Assembly (NCBI GenBank): GCA_963816545.1
Contig: CAWFLE010000020.1
Location: forward strand, 124,001-188,000
Direction of reading: 5' to 3'
Source: Albimonas sp963816545
GTDB taxonomy: Bacteria; Pseudomonadota; Alphaproteobacteria; Rhodobacterales; Rhodobacteraceae
Length of the DNA stretch: 64,000 nucleotides
Part shown: one piece after another, positions 8,878 to 16,014 of the stretch
Position numbering within the stretch: position 1 is the first letter of the stretch
Layout of the letters: each line of letters begins with the position of its first letter
The notes under the pieces: model-generated
What the model was told of the DNA's origin: nothing
Seen by the model: the letters and a program-made list of their open reading frames with translations, nothing else
Databases searched by the model: none
Program-made: the position numbers and the translations under genes

Positions 8878-9540
8878 ATGCATCGCCACCCCTCGGACGC
8901 CCGCCGCGGCGCCGGGCTGATGGCCGGGCTGCTCGCCCTGGGCGCCGGCCTGCTGGTCGCGACCGCCGCGAGCCGCACTCATTCCCGCCCCCACATGCCC
9001 CCCGGAGATGCGCCGGAGCGCGCGATCCGGCGCAGCCGCGGACGCGGCCTGGGGGTGCGGGAGAGCGACGTCGTCGGCCGCACCGTCACCATCCGCAAGC
9101 CGAAGGCCGAACTGTTCGCGGCCTGGCGCAATTTCGCGCGCTTCCCCGAGTTCATGGAGCATGTGGAGGCGGTGACGCGCAAACCGGACGGAACCTCGCA
9201 CTGGAAGATCGCGGGCCCCGCCGGATCCCACATCGAGTTCGACACCGAGATCGTGGAGGAGCGGGAGAACGAGTTGATCTCCTGGCGCTCGGTCGAGGGC
9301 GCGGACATCCGCAACTCCGGCCGCGTGAGTTTCCGCGACGCGCCGGCGAACCGCGGGACGGTGGTGGATCTGGAGATCTCCTACAACTCGCCGGGGGGGA
9401 TGCTGGGCCGCCAGATCGCCCGCATTCTCCAGCGCGAGCCCAACACCCAGGCCCGTCGCGACCTCAAGCGCTTCAAGCAGCTGATGGAGACCGGGGAGAT
9501 CGCCACCGCCGCCCCCGGCCCCGCCGCTCCCAGATCCTGA
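8878..9540 (+). CDS. SRPBCC/polyketide-cyclase-like (START fold) protein with membrane anchor
   Basis: This protein has about 220 residues from the ATG at 8878, which has a GGAGG ribosome site just upstream; the longer frame from 8800 lacks one. A hydrophobic stretch near the start (AGLMAGLLALGAGLLVATAAS) could be an anchor or uncleaved signal. The rest matches the SRPBCC cyclase/dehydrase family: TVTIRKPKAELFAAWRNFAR, FPEFMEHVE, ENELISWRSV and GRVSFRDAPANRGT. Such proteins bind hydrophobic ligands, and the ligand here is unknown. It leads an apparent operon with the zinc alcohol dehydrogenase (10-base gap) and an SDR. A candidate ECF promoter precedes it, which suggests a stress role. Confidence 0.85.
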   Translation: MHRHPSDARRGAGLMAGLLALGAGLLVATAASRTHSRPHMPPGDAPERAIRRSRGRGLGVRESDVVGRTVTIRKPKAELFAAWRNFARFPEFMEHVEAVTRKPDGTSHWKIAGPAGSHIEFDTEIVEERENELISWRSVEGADIRNSGRVSFRDAPANRGTVVDLEISYNSPGGMLGRQIARILQREPNTQARRDLKRFKQLMETGEIATAAPGPAAPRS

Positions 9541-9550
9541 AGGAGACGAC

Positions 9551-10723
9551 ATGCGCGCCCTCACCTGGCACGGCCGCCATGACGTGCGGATCGACAACGT
9601 CCCCGACCCTGGCATCGTCAATCCGCACGACGCCGTCATCAAGGTCACCTCGACCGCCATCTGCGGGTCGGACCTGCATCTCTACGACGCGATGATCCCC
9701 TCGCTGATCCCGGGCGACGTGCTCGGCCACGAGTTCATGGGCGAAGTGGTGGAGACGGGGCCGGAGGTGACCAACCTCAAGAAGGGCGACCGCGTGGTGG
9801 TGCCCTTCGTCATCGCCTGCGGCCAGTGCTTCTTCTGTCAGAAGCAGCAGCATTCGGCCTGCGACAACACCAACCCCGCCGGCGAGCAGGACATGGGCGA
9901 GACCCTGTTCGGGCATCCGCCCTCGGGCCTCTTCGGCTATTCGCACCTCACCGGCGGTTATGCGGGCGGCCAGGCGGAATACGTCCGCGTGCCCTTCGCC
10001 AATGTCGGCCCGATCAAGATCCCGGACGGGATGGAGGACGACGAGGTCCTGTTCCTGTCCGACATCCTCCCCACCGGATGGATGGCCGCGGAGAACTGCC
10101 AGATCGAGGAAGGCGATACCGTGGCCGTCTGGGGCTGCGGGCCGGTCGGCCTCTTCGCCATCCAGTCGGCGAAGGTGATGGGCGCGCATCGCGTCATCGC
10201 CATCGATCACTACCCTCACCGGCTGGAGCTGGCGAAGTCGATGGGCGCCGAGGTGCTGAACTTCAAGGAAGTCCATGTTCACCAGGCGCTGGTGGAGATG
10301 ACCGGCGGCATCGGCCCCGACGCCGTGATCGACGCGGTGGGGATGGAGAGCCACGGCTTCGCGCCGGACAACCTCTACGACCACTTCAAGGCGACGACGA
10401 TGCAGACCACGGACCGGGCCTCCGCGCTGCGGCAGGCGCTGGTCGCCTGCCGCAAGGGGGGGCGCGTCTCGATCCCCGGCGTCTATGGCGGCTTCGTCGA
10501 CAAGTTCCCCATCGGCGCGCTGATGGAGAAGGGTCTGCAGATCCGTACCGGCCAGACCCACGTCCACCGCTATCTGCCCGAGCTCCTGAAGCGGATTCAG
10601 GAAAAGGAGCTGGATACGACCTTCATGATCTCGCACCGCCTCCCCCTGGAGGAGGCGCGGGAGGGCTACCGCATGTTCGCCAACGAGCAGGACACGACCA
10701 CGAAGGTCGTGTTGAAGACATGA
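9551..10723 (+). CDS. Zinc-dependent alcohol dehydrogenase (formaldehyde dehydrogenase-like MDR)
   Basis: A 390-residue medium-chain dehydrogenase. The catalytic zinc ligands are Cys38 in ICGSDLH and the His60-Glu61 pair. A structural zinc site is formed by Cys90, Cys93, Cys96 and Cys104. The Rossmann motif is VWGCGPVGLFAIQ. The long insert after the structural zinc (GEQDMGETLFGHPPSG) is characteristic of the FDH-like branch often annotated as glutathione-dependent formaldehyde dehydrogenase, so the exact substrate is not certain. It sits between the SRPBCC gene and an SDR; the SDR start overlaps its stop (ATGA), implying coupled translation. Confidence 0.9.
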   Translation: MRALTWHGRHDVRIDNVPDPGIVNPHDAVIKVTSTAICGSDLHLYDAMIPSLIPGDVLGHEFMGEVVETGPEVTNLKKGDRVVVPFVIACGQCFFCQKQQHSACDNTNPAGEQDMGETLFGHPPSGLFGYSHLTGGYAGGQAEYVRVPFANVGPIKIPDGMEDDEVLFLSDILPTGWMAAENCQIEEGDTVAVWGCGPVGLFAIQSAKVMGAHRVIAIDHYPHRLELAKSMGAEVLNFKEVHVHQALVEMTGGIGPDAVIDAVGMESHGFAPDNLYDHFKATTMQTTDRASALRQALVACRKGGRVSIPGVYGGFVDKFPIGALMEKGLQIRTGQTHVHRYLPELLKRIQEKELDTTFMISHRLPLEEAREGYRMFANEQDTTTKVVLKT

Positions 10724-11502
10724 GCGCCGGAGCGACCCGCCCGCTGGCCGTCGTCACAGGCGCCTCCTCGGGCATCGGGCTGGAGCTGGCGAAGCTCGCG
10801 GCCCGGGACGGCTACGACCTGATCGTCGCCGCCGATGAGGCGGATATCGACACCGCCGCCCTGGCGCTTCGCAACCATGGCGTGGAGGTGGAGACGGTGC
10901 AGGCCGACCTCGCGACGGAGGAGGGGGTGAGCAAGCTCCTGTCCGCCATCGGGGAGCGGCCTGTCGCGGCGCTGCTCGCCAACGCCGGGCGCGGGCTGGG
11001 CCATGCCTTTCTCGACCAGGATCTCGGCGAGGTGCGGCGGGTGATCGACACCAACGTCACCGGAACCGTGCTGCTCGCCCACGCCGTGGCGAACGGGATG
11101 CGCGGGCGCGGCGAGGGAGCGATCCTCTTCACCGGCTCTATCGCCGGGCTGATGCCGGGCGCGTTCCAGGCCGTCTACAACGCCACCAAGTCCTTCGTGA
11201 ACAGCTTCTCCATCGCGCTGAGAAACGAGCTAAAGGGCACCGGGGTAAGCGTCACCTGCCTGATGCCCGGACCGACGCAGACCGAATTCTTCGACCGCGC
11301 CCACATGCAGGACACGCCTGTCGGGCAGGATGACAAGGACGATCCGGCGAAGGTCGCGGCCGACGGGTGGAAGGCCATGCTCAAGGGTCGCTCCACGATC
11401 GTCAGCGGCGCCAAGAACAAGGCGATGGCCACGGTCTCCCACGCGATGTCCGGCGACGCGCTTGCGGAGCAGCATCGAAAGATGGCGGAACCCGAACGCT
11501 GA
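10720..11502 (+). CDS. Short-chain dehydrogenase/reductase
   Basis: A classical SDR of 260 residues. It has the cofactor motif TGASSGIG near the N-terminus, the NAG motif (LLANAGRG), a catalytic serine in LFTGSIAGL, and the Tyr/Lys pair in YNATK. The start at 10720 overlaps the dehydrogenase stop, and the long frame upstream is its shadow. The C-terminus has an extra region (PVGQDDKDDPAKVAADGWKAM) often seen in DltE-like or short-chain stress dehydrogenases. The substrate is unknown. With the SRPBCC and alcohol dehydrogenase genes it makes a three-gene oxidoreductase operon. Confidence 0.9.
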   Translation: MSAGATRPLAVVTGASSGIGLELAKLAARDGYDLIVAADEADIDTAALALRNHGVEVETVQADLATEEGVSKLLSAIGERPVAALLANAGRGLGHAFLDQDLGEVRRVIDTNVTGTVLLAHAVANGMRGRGEGAILFTGSIAGLMPGAFQAVYNATKSFVNSFSIALRNELKGTGVSVTCLMPGPTQTEFFDRAHMQDTPVGQDDKDDPAKVAADGWKAMLKGRSTIVSGAKNKAMATVSHAMSGDALAEQHRKMAEPER

Positions 11503-11548
11503 CGGCCGGTCGCCCGTCGCGGCGCGTGGCCGCGCCGGGCGCCGGATC

Positions 11549-11648
11549 GGGGGCGGAGCGGAGCGCGCCCGCTCCGCCCCCCGCCGCAGCCGCCTCGTGG
11601 GGAAGCGGCTGCGGCGGAGCGGCCCGCGCCGGGATCCAGGCGCGGGCC
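11549..11648. terminator. Three consecutive GC-rich hairpins after the SDR gene
   Basis: Three perfect inverted repeats follow one another. Arms at 11549-11560 and 11570-11581 give 12 bp (GGGGGCGGAGCG and complement). Arms at 11582-11593 and 11605-11616 lie within a 13-bp repeat that begins at 11581. Arms at 11621-11630 and 11639-11648 give 10 bp (GGCCCGCGCC). There is no T tract, so this would be a non-canonical terminator, an mRNA-stabilising stack or a processing site between the SDR operon and exoD. Confidence 0.6.
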
Positions 11649-11676
11649 GCATCATATGAAAGAAGGAGGGAAGCGG

Positions 11677-12309
11677 GTGAGCCTCGCCCCGCAGATGGAG
11701 ACCGACGCGTCCCGGGATCGGCCGCAGAGCGCCGAGCCGACCTCGCTGTCCGGCGTGTTGGAGGATCTGGAGCGTTGCGGTCATGACGACGCCGTCTCGG
11801 TCGGAGACGTGCTGGACGCCTTCGCGCACCGGTCGCTCGGCTTTCTCATCACGGTGTTCGCGCTCATCGCAGCCATACCCGTGATCGGCGCGATCCCGGG
11901 CGTCTCGATCCTCACCGGCAGCCTCATCCTGATCGCGATCTTCCAGTCCGTCGCCGGAGGGAAGGCGCTGTGGGCGCCGGGCTTCGTGCGCCGGCGCGAG
12001 ATCGACCGCGACACCTACCGCAACGGGCTCGAACGCGGGCGCCGCTGGCTGGGCCGGATCGACCGGGTGCTGAAGCCGCGGCTGCGGCCGTTGGTGGCGA
12101 CGGCGCCGGCGCGGGCGATCCTGATCGCTTCGGCAGCCGCGATGGCCGTGACGTTCTACCCCCTCGCCTTCGTGCCGTGGGGCGTCACCGTCCCTGCCCT
12201 CGGGGCGCTGGCCGTCGGCCTCGCGCTTCTGTCGGGCGACGGCCTGCTGGCGCTCGTCGGGTATCTGCTGGGCGGCTCGACCGTCGCGGCGCTGGTCATC
12301 CTGCTCTGA
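11677..12309 (+). CDS. exoD: ExoD-like exopolysaccharide synthesis membrane protein
   Basis: A protein of about 210 residues matching the ExoD family. ExoD was named from a Rhizobium mutant affected in exopolysaccharide and alkali tolerance; its biochemical function is unknown. A soluble N-terminal half (SGVLEDLERCGHDDAVSVGDVLDAF, then HRSLG) is followed by hydrophobic segments (FLITVFALIAAIPVIGAIPG and three more near the C-terminus). An ATG at 11656 is in frame, but GGAGGG sits seven bases before the GTG at 11677, so I choose the GTG. The gene ends three bases before the convergent flavodoxin-fold gene. Confidence 0.85.
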   Translation: MSLAPQMETDASRDRPQSAEPTSLSGVLEDLERCGHDDAVSVGDVLDAFAHRSLGFLITVFALIAAIPVIGAIPGVSILTGSLILIAIFQSVAGGKALWAPGFVRRREIDRDTYRNGLERGRRWLGRIDRVLKPRLRPLVATAPARAILIASAAAMAVTFYPLAFVPWGVTVPALGALAVGLALLSGDGLLALVGYLLGGSTVAALVILL

Positions 12310-12312
12310 GCC

Positions 12313-12915
12313 TCAGCCTTCGCCGGGATAGGGGTTGGCGGCCAACAGCCGGGCCAGGTGCATGGCGTTGCGCGCCATCATCCTCGTCGCGTTGTCCACC
12401 GCATCGGGGGTCCGCTCGAGATCCTTGTAATCGGCCCCGTGCATCGCCTCGCCCACCCAGAACGTGCCGGCGTTGGGCGGGATCGTGAAGCCGACATCCG
12501 ACATCGCCTGATAGAGCTCGGCGCAGACATGGTGCGCACCGTCCTCGTTGCCCACGACCGCGACGCAGCCGACCGTGCCGTAGGAGAGCATCCGCCCCTC
12601 GTCGTCGGTCTCCGAGATGAAGGCGTCCATCCGCTCCAGCACCCGCTTGCAGACCGACGAAGGCTGGCCGAGCCAGATGGGCGTCCCGAGGAGAAGAACG
12701 TCCGCCGCCAGCACCTTCGTGCGCAGGGCTGGCCAATCGTCGCCCGCCCCCTCGTCCGAGGTGACGCCGGGGAGGATGTCGAGGCTGGCGACGCGCACGA
12801 TTTCCCCCTCGGCCCCTTGATCCGCGAACGCATCCAGCGACTGCCGTAGGAGCAGATCGGTAGAGGAGTCCTCTCCGGCCTTCAGCGTGCAGTTGAGCGC
12901 GAGAACGGTCGTCGT
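12313..12915 (-). CDS. Flavodoxin-fold NAD(P)H-dependent FMN reductase-like protein
   Basis: The product has about 200 residues with a flavodoxin fold. It shows LALNCTLKAGEDSSTD at the N-terminus, LLLGTPIWLGQPSSVCKRVLERMD for the flavin phosphate/edge loop, VGCVAVVGNEDGAHH, and AGTFWVGEAMHG. It probably reduces a quinone or flavin, with an unknown partner. The start is odd. The frame has an ATG only far upstream, where it would overlap the divergent P450 gene. A strong GGGAGGAGG at 12922-12930 is followed six bases later by an in-frame ACG at 12915 that would give the family-like start MTTVLALNC. I take that as the start, either as a rare ACG codon or as a base error. Confidence 0.75.
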   Translation of the reverse strand, partial: TTTVLALNCTLKAGEDSSTDLLLRQSLDAFADQGAEGEIVRVASLDILPGVTSDEGAGDDWPALRTKVLAADVLLLGTPIWLGQPSSVCKRVLERMDAFISETDDEGRMLSYGTVGCVAVVGNEDGAHHVCAELYQAMSDVGFTIPPNAGTFWVGEAMHGADYKDLERTPDAVDNATRMMARNAMHLARLLAANPYPGEG

Positions 12916-12950
12916 GTGAGGCCTCCTCCCAAAGGGCGGCGGTCCCGGCC

Positions 12951-12976
12951 GGAACGCTTCCCGTTCGCCAGAGGTT
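12951..12976 (+). promoter_or_regulatory. Candidate ECF promoter, GGAAC-N17-GGTT
   Basis: GGAAC at 12951-12955 and GGTT at 12973-12976 are 17 bases apart and end 33 bases before the P450 start. The spacing and sequence match the site before the SRPBCC operon. Confidence 0.6.
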
Positions 12977-13009
12977 TCCTCGTCGCGAGCAGAGGCAGGA
13001 GACCCTTCC

Positions 13010-14293
13010 ATGACCGACATCCCGAGCGACGGTTCCGCCGACGCCACCGTGGCGCTTCTCAGGAAGGGCTACGACTTCATCTCCGACCGCTGCGACAGGC
13101 TGGGCTCGGACATCTTCCGCACGCGCCTCATGCTGTCTCCCGTGGTCTGCCTTCGCGGCCCGGACGCCGCGCGCTTCTTCTACCGAAGCGACGCCTTCAC
13201 CCGCAAAGGCGCCATGCCGCCCACCACGCTCGCCCTCCTTCAGGGCAAGGGGAGCGTGCAGTCGCTCGACGATGCGGCCCATGCGCACCGCAAGGCCATG
13301 TTCGTGGAGCTGATGAGCCGCGCACGCAGCAAGGCGCTTGCGGACCTGATGGAGGCGGCCTGGCGCAGGCGGGCGGCCGAATGGCCTCAACGGGAGCGAT
13401 TCTCCCTCCTGGACGAAGTGCAGGCGATCCTCACCGAAGCCGTGTGCCGGTGGGCCGGCCTCTCGCTCACCGCGCGCGAGCTGGAGATGCGCGAGACCGA
13501 GCTGTCGGCGATGATCGACGGCGCCGGGTCCGTCGGCCCTCGGGTCGTCAGGGCGCTGCGGCTTCGGATGCGGTGCGAGCGCTGGGCGCGGGGGCTGATC
13601 GCCCGCATCCGTTTCGGCGAGGTCAAGGCGCCCCGGGACTCGCCCGCCATGGTCATTGCGCTGCATCGGGACGGCGCGGGCGAGTTGATGACGGAAGACG
13701 CGGCGGCGAAGGAGCTGCTCAACCTCCTGCGCCCCGTGGTGGCCGTCGCCCGCTTCATCGTGCATGAGCACGAGGCGATGCACGCGCACCCCGAGGCGGT
13801 GGACGCGGCGAGGGACGAGGTCGGGCGTCTCGCCTTCGCCCACGAGGTGCGCCGGCTGGCCCCGTTCTTCCCCTTCATCGGCGGCCGCGCGCGCAAGGAT
13901 CTGGAGTTCCAGGGGCATCGCATCGAGAAGGGCGCCTGGGTGCTTCTGGACCTGAGAGGCACCCTTCTTCACCGCGACGCATGGCGACGCCCCGAGAGTT
14001 TCGACCCGGCGCGTTTCCGGCCCGGGGACGAGTGGGACCGCACCGCGGGCCATCCGTCCGCCCTCGTGCCCCAGGGCGCGGGCGACGAGGGTTCCGGCCA
14101 CCGCTGCCCCGGAGAGCCTGCGACGCTGGCTCTGATGCGGCGCGCCATAGGTCTGCTGCAGGAGTTTCCGCTCCGCCCGCTGGAGCAGCGGAAGCTATCG
14201 CTGTCGCGGATGCCCGCGATGCCCGAGCACTGGCGCATGGTATCCGCGCGGAAGCCGGAACCTGCGGCGGCCCCTGCCCGTTCCCACCGGTGA
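13010..14293 (+). CDS. CYP152-type cytochrome P450 (fatty-acid peroxygenase)
   Basis: A 427-residue P450 of the CYP152 branch, whose members use hydrogen peroxide to hydroxylate or decarboxylate fatty acids. The key signs are the Arg241-Pro242 pair in NLLRPVVAVARF, where ordinary P450s have an acid-alcohol pair, and the haem-ligand loop QGAGDEGSGHRCPGE with Cys366. ExxR is in EVRRLAPFFPF. The Arg-Pro site anchors the fatty-acid carboxylate in known members. The ATG has AGGAG upstream. It is divergent from the flavodoxin-fold gene. A peroxide-using enzyme behind a stress-type promoter suggests removal or use of peroxide or fatty acids under stress, which is inference. Confidence 0.9.
   Translation: MTDIPSDGSADATVALLRKGYDFISDRCDRLGSDIFRTRLMLSPVVCLRGPDAARFFYRSDAFTRKGAMPPTTLALLQGKGSVQSLDDAAHAHRKAMFVELMSRARSKALADLMEAAWRRRAAEWPQRERFSLLDEVQAILTEAVCRWAGLSLTARELEMRETELSAMIDGAGSVGPRVVRALRLRMRCERWARGLIARIRFGEVKAPRDSPAMVIALHRDGAGELMTEDAAAKELLNLLRPVVAVARFIVHEHEAMHAHPEAVDAARDEVGRLAFAHEVRRLAPFFPFIGGRARKDLEFQGHRIEKGAWVLLDLRGTLLHRDAWRRPESFDPARFRPGDEWDRTAGHPSALVPQGAGDEGSGHRCPGEPATLALMRRAIGLLQEFPLRPLEQRKLSLSRMPAMPEHWRMVSARKPEPAAAPARSHR
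14257..14282 (+). promoter_or_regulatory. Candidate ECF promoter, GGAAC-N17-CGTT
   Basis: A full match to the alphaproteobacterial EcfG consensus: GGAAC at 14257-14261 and CGTT at 14279-14282 with a 17-base spacer. It lies in the last codons of the P450 gene and ends 33 bases before the small gene at 14316, so that gene may be transcribed separately. Confidence 0.6.
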
Positions 14294-14315
14294 CCTCGAA
14301 TTCAAGGAGAATGCC

Positions 14316-14567
14316 ATGTCCTCGGCTCATCCCGAAACCGACCACGACCGTATCCGCGAATGGGCCGAAGCCCATGGCGGCAGGCCCGCCAAGGTGGATG
14401 CCGAAGGCGAAGGCGGGATCCTGCGCCTCGACTTCCAGAAGCCCGACGAGGGACTGACGGAGATCGGCTGGGATGAGTTCTTCAAGATCTTCGAGGAGAG
14501 GAAGCTCGCCCTGCTGCTGCCCGACGGCAAGGACAGCACTTTCAACAAGTTCGTCTCGCGCGACTGA
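14316..14567 (+). CDS. Small acidic conserved protein
   Basis: An 83-residue cytosolic protein rich in Asp and Glu. It has no signal peptide or membrane segment. The middle reads GWDEFFKIFEERKLALLLPDG and the end STFNKFVSRD. I recognise this pattern from small uncharacterised proteins often mislabelled in databases, but no function is known to me. The ribosome site AAGGAG is well placed. A consensus ECF promoter precedes it, and it ends three bases before the convergent sigma-factor gene, so a stress-related role is plausible. Confidence 0.75.
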   Translation: MSSAHPETDHDRIREWAEAHGGRPAKVDAEGEGGILRLDFQKPDEGLTEIGWDEFFKIFEERKLALLLPDGKDSTFNKFVSRD

Positions 14568-14570
14568 GCC

Positions 14571-15125
14571 TCAGCCGGCGTCGCCGAAGAGGCTTTCAGG
14601 GCTGTCGGCCTGCAGCAGGACCAGCAGCCCGTTTCTCGCGCGGTTCAGGCGGCTCTTGATGGTGCCGACCGGAACCTCGGCGACGCTGGCCGCCTCTTCG
14701 TACGACACGCCCAGCACCGCGATGAGGATCAGCGCCTCCCGTTGATCCGCGGGAAGGCGGTGGATCATCCGCTGCATTTCCGCGGCGCGCAGGGACCATT
14801 CCTGCCCGCTGGGCTGCGTGCGCTCGTCCTCGACGCAACGCAGAAGGCCGGGACGCTCGCGGCGCGTGATGCGGATGCTGTTGTAGAAGCTGTTGCGCAT
14901 GATGGTGAACAGCCAGGACTTCAGGTTCGTGCCCGGTCTGAACTGCGAGGAGTTGGCGATCGCCTTCGCGAGCGTTTCCTGGACCAGGTCATCGGCGTCG
15001 TTCAGGTCGCGGTGGAAGCTGCGGGCGAAGGCACGCAGGGCCGGCATCAGTTCGACCAGCCTGCGGTGCATTTCCTTCTCGTCTCCATGTCGGCTCGACA
15101 CGACCTGAAGATGAGGCATGAACAA
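14571..15125 (-). CDS. ECF sigma-70 factor, EcfG-like
   Basis: A 184-residue extracytoplasmic-function sigma factor with only regions 2 and 4. Region 2 has DADDLVQETLAKAIANSSQF and LKSWLFTIMRNSFYNSIR. Region 4 has LPADQREALILIAVLGVSYEEAA and VPVGTIKSRLNRARNGL. The wording of both regions is close to the general-stress EcfG group of alphaproteobacteria rather than to the RpoE/ChrR type. No PhyR or transmembrane anti-sigma is adjacent; a weak NepR-like protein lies at 26123-26365. GGAAC-type promoters recur near this gene and before its own start, consistent with autoregulation. The exact ECF subgroup is inferred. Confidence 0.88.
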   Translation of the reverse strand: MFMPHLQVVSSRHGDEKEMHRRLVELMPALRAFARSFHRDLNDADDLVQETLAKAIANSSQFRPGTNLKSWLFTIMRNSFYNSIRITRRERPGLLRCVEDERTQPSGQEWSLRAAEMQRMIHRLPADQREALILIAVLGVSYEEAASVAEVPVGTIKSRLNRARNGLLVLLQADSPESLFGDAG

Positions 15126-15187
15126 GGTTCTCCCGATAAGCCTGCCGTCCCGGTCATACCGCCGGGGGCTTCTTGTTCTTCGGGATC

Positions 15188-15212
15188 AACCGCCGCGAAG
15201 GGCGCGGGTTCC
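15188..15212 (-). promoter_or_regulatory. Candidate ECF promoter of the sigma gene, GGAAC-N16-GGTT
   Basis: On the minus strand GGAAC (15208-15212) is followed after 16 bases by GGTT (15188-15191), 62 bases before the sigma start at 15125. Autoregulation of the sigma gene would be expected. Confidence 0.45.
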
Positions 15213-15257
15213 GGGCCGCGGCCTCTCCGGCCGCGTCCTCCCACAGGCCGAAAGGGC

Positions 15258-16013
15258 TCACCGCAAGGCGGGCGGAAGGTCGGCCCCCCAAGGGCGCTCG
15301 TCGCAGCGGCAGAGAAAAACCTCCGGCTCCGGATGAGCCTCCACCGCGAAGCCGGAGCTGCGGAGCATCGCTTCCGTCGCAGCCGGATTGGGGACCCACC
15401 AGTTCGTCGGATCGCCCGCGAAACTCCGCTCGATGAAGTGCAGGCGCGGCCCTCCGGCATCCTCGAACAGCGAGGGGTCGTCGAAGTCGTAGTCCTCCGC
15501 AGGCTCCATCGCCAACTCGGCGCCGCGCTGCAGGGACTGAAACAACAGCAGGTCGCGCGCCGCGTGCTCCCGGATCAGGTCGAGCGCCAGGAGCGGATGG
15601 CGAAGGTGGTAGAGCACCCCCATGAAAATGACGAAGTCGAAGCGCTCCCCGAGGTCCTTCACATCGTAGACGGACATCTGCCGAAGCTCGATCGCCAGCC
15701 CCTCGACCTCCGCGGCGAAGGCCGCCTGCGCGAGATAGCGGGGATCGGAATCGATGCCGACGACACGCTCGGCGCCCCGGCGCTTCATCTCCAGCGCGTA
15801 GAAGCCGGCGTTGCAGCCGATGTCGAGAACGGTGCGCCCCGTCAGATCCTCCGGCACGGCGTGGGCGAAACCCCGCCATTTGAAGGCCGGGTAGTCGCCG
15901 AGGAAGTGATCGGGGGCCGTCTCCACGCCTCCCAGGCGCATGTTCTGGAACCACGGCCCCAGCTCTTCGATCCGGCGGCGAAGGTCGGATTCCCGATGGC
16001 GGACGTCCAGCAT
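15258..16013 (-). CDS. SAM-dependent methyltransferase (DUF1698/TIGR04290-like)
   Basis: A class I methyltransferase of about 251 residues. The SAM motif is VLDIGCNAGFYALEMKRRGA, followed by VVGIDSDPRYL and FDFVIFMGVLYHLRHP. These resemble the CmoB-like DUF1698 group; as I recall, TIGR04290 describes this form as part of a multi-gene sugar cassette. The N-terminal part RRRIEELGPWFQNMRLGG fits. The start at 16013 follows the upstream gene's stop by one base; the open frame to 16076 is an overlap. It is the last gene of the nine-gene minus-strand cluster and probably methylates a sugar or the final glycoside, but the substrate is unknown. Confidence 0.85.
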   Translation of the reverse strand: MLDVRHRESDLRRRIEELGPWFQNMRLGGVETAPDHFLGDYPAFKWRGFAHAVPEDLTGRTVLDIGCNAGFYALEMKRRGAERVVGIDSDPRYLAQAAFAAEVEGLAIELRQMSVYDVKDLGERFDFVIFMGVLYHLRHPLLALDLIREHAARDLLLFQSLQRGAELAMEPAEDYDFDDPSLFEDAGGPRLHFIERSFAGDPTNWWVPNPAATEAMLRSSGFAVEAHPEPEVFLCRCDERPWGADLPPALR

Positions 16014-16014
16014 C

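Noticed and set aside
14571..15125. Sigma factor as an RpoE/ChrR-type photo-oxidative stress factor
   Set aside because: No ChrR zinc anti-sigma gene is adjacent, and the nearby promoters are of GGAAC type rather than TGATC type.
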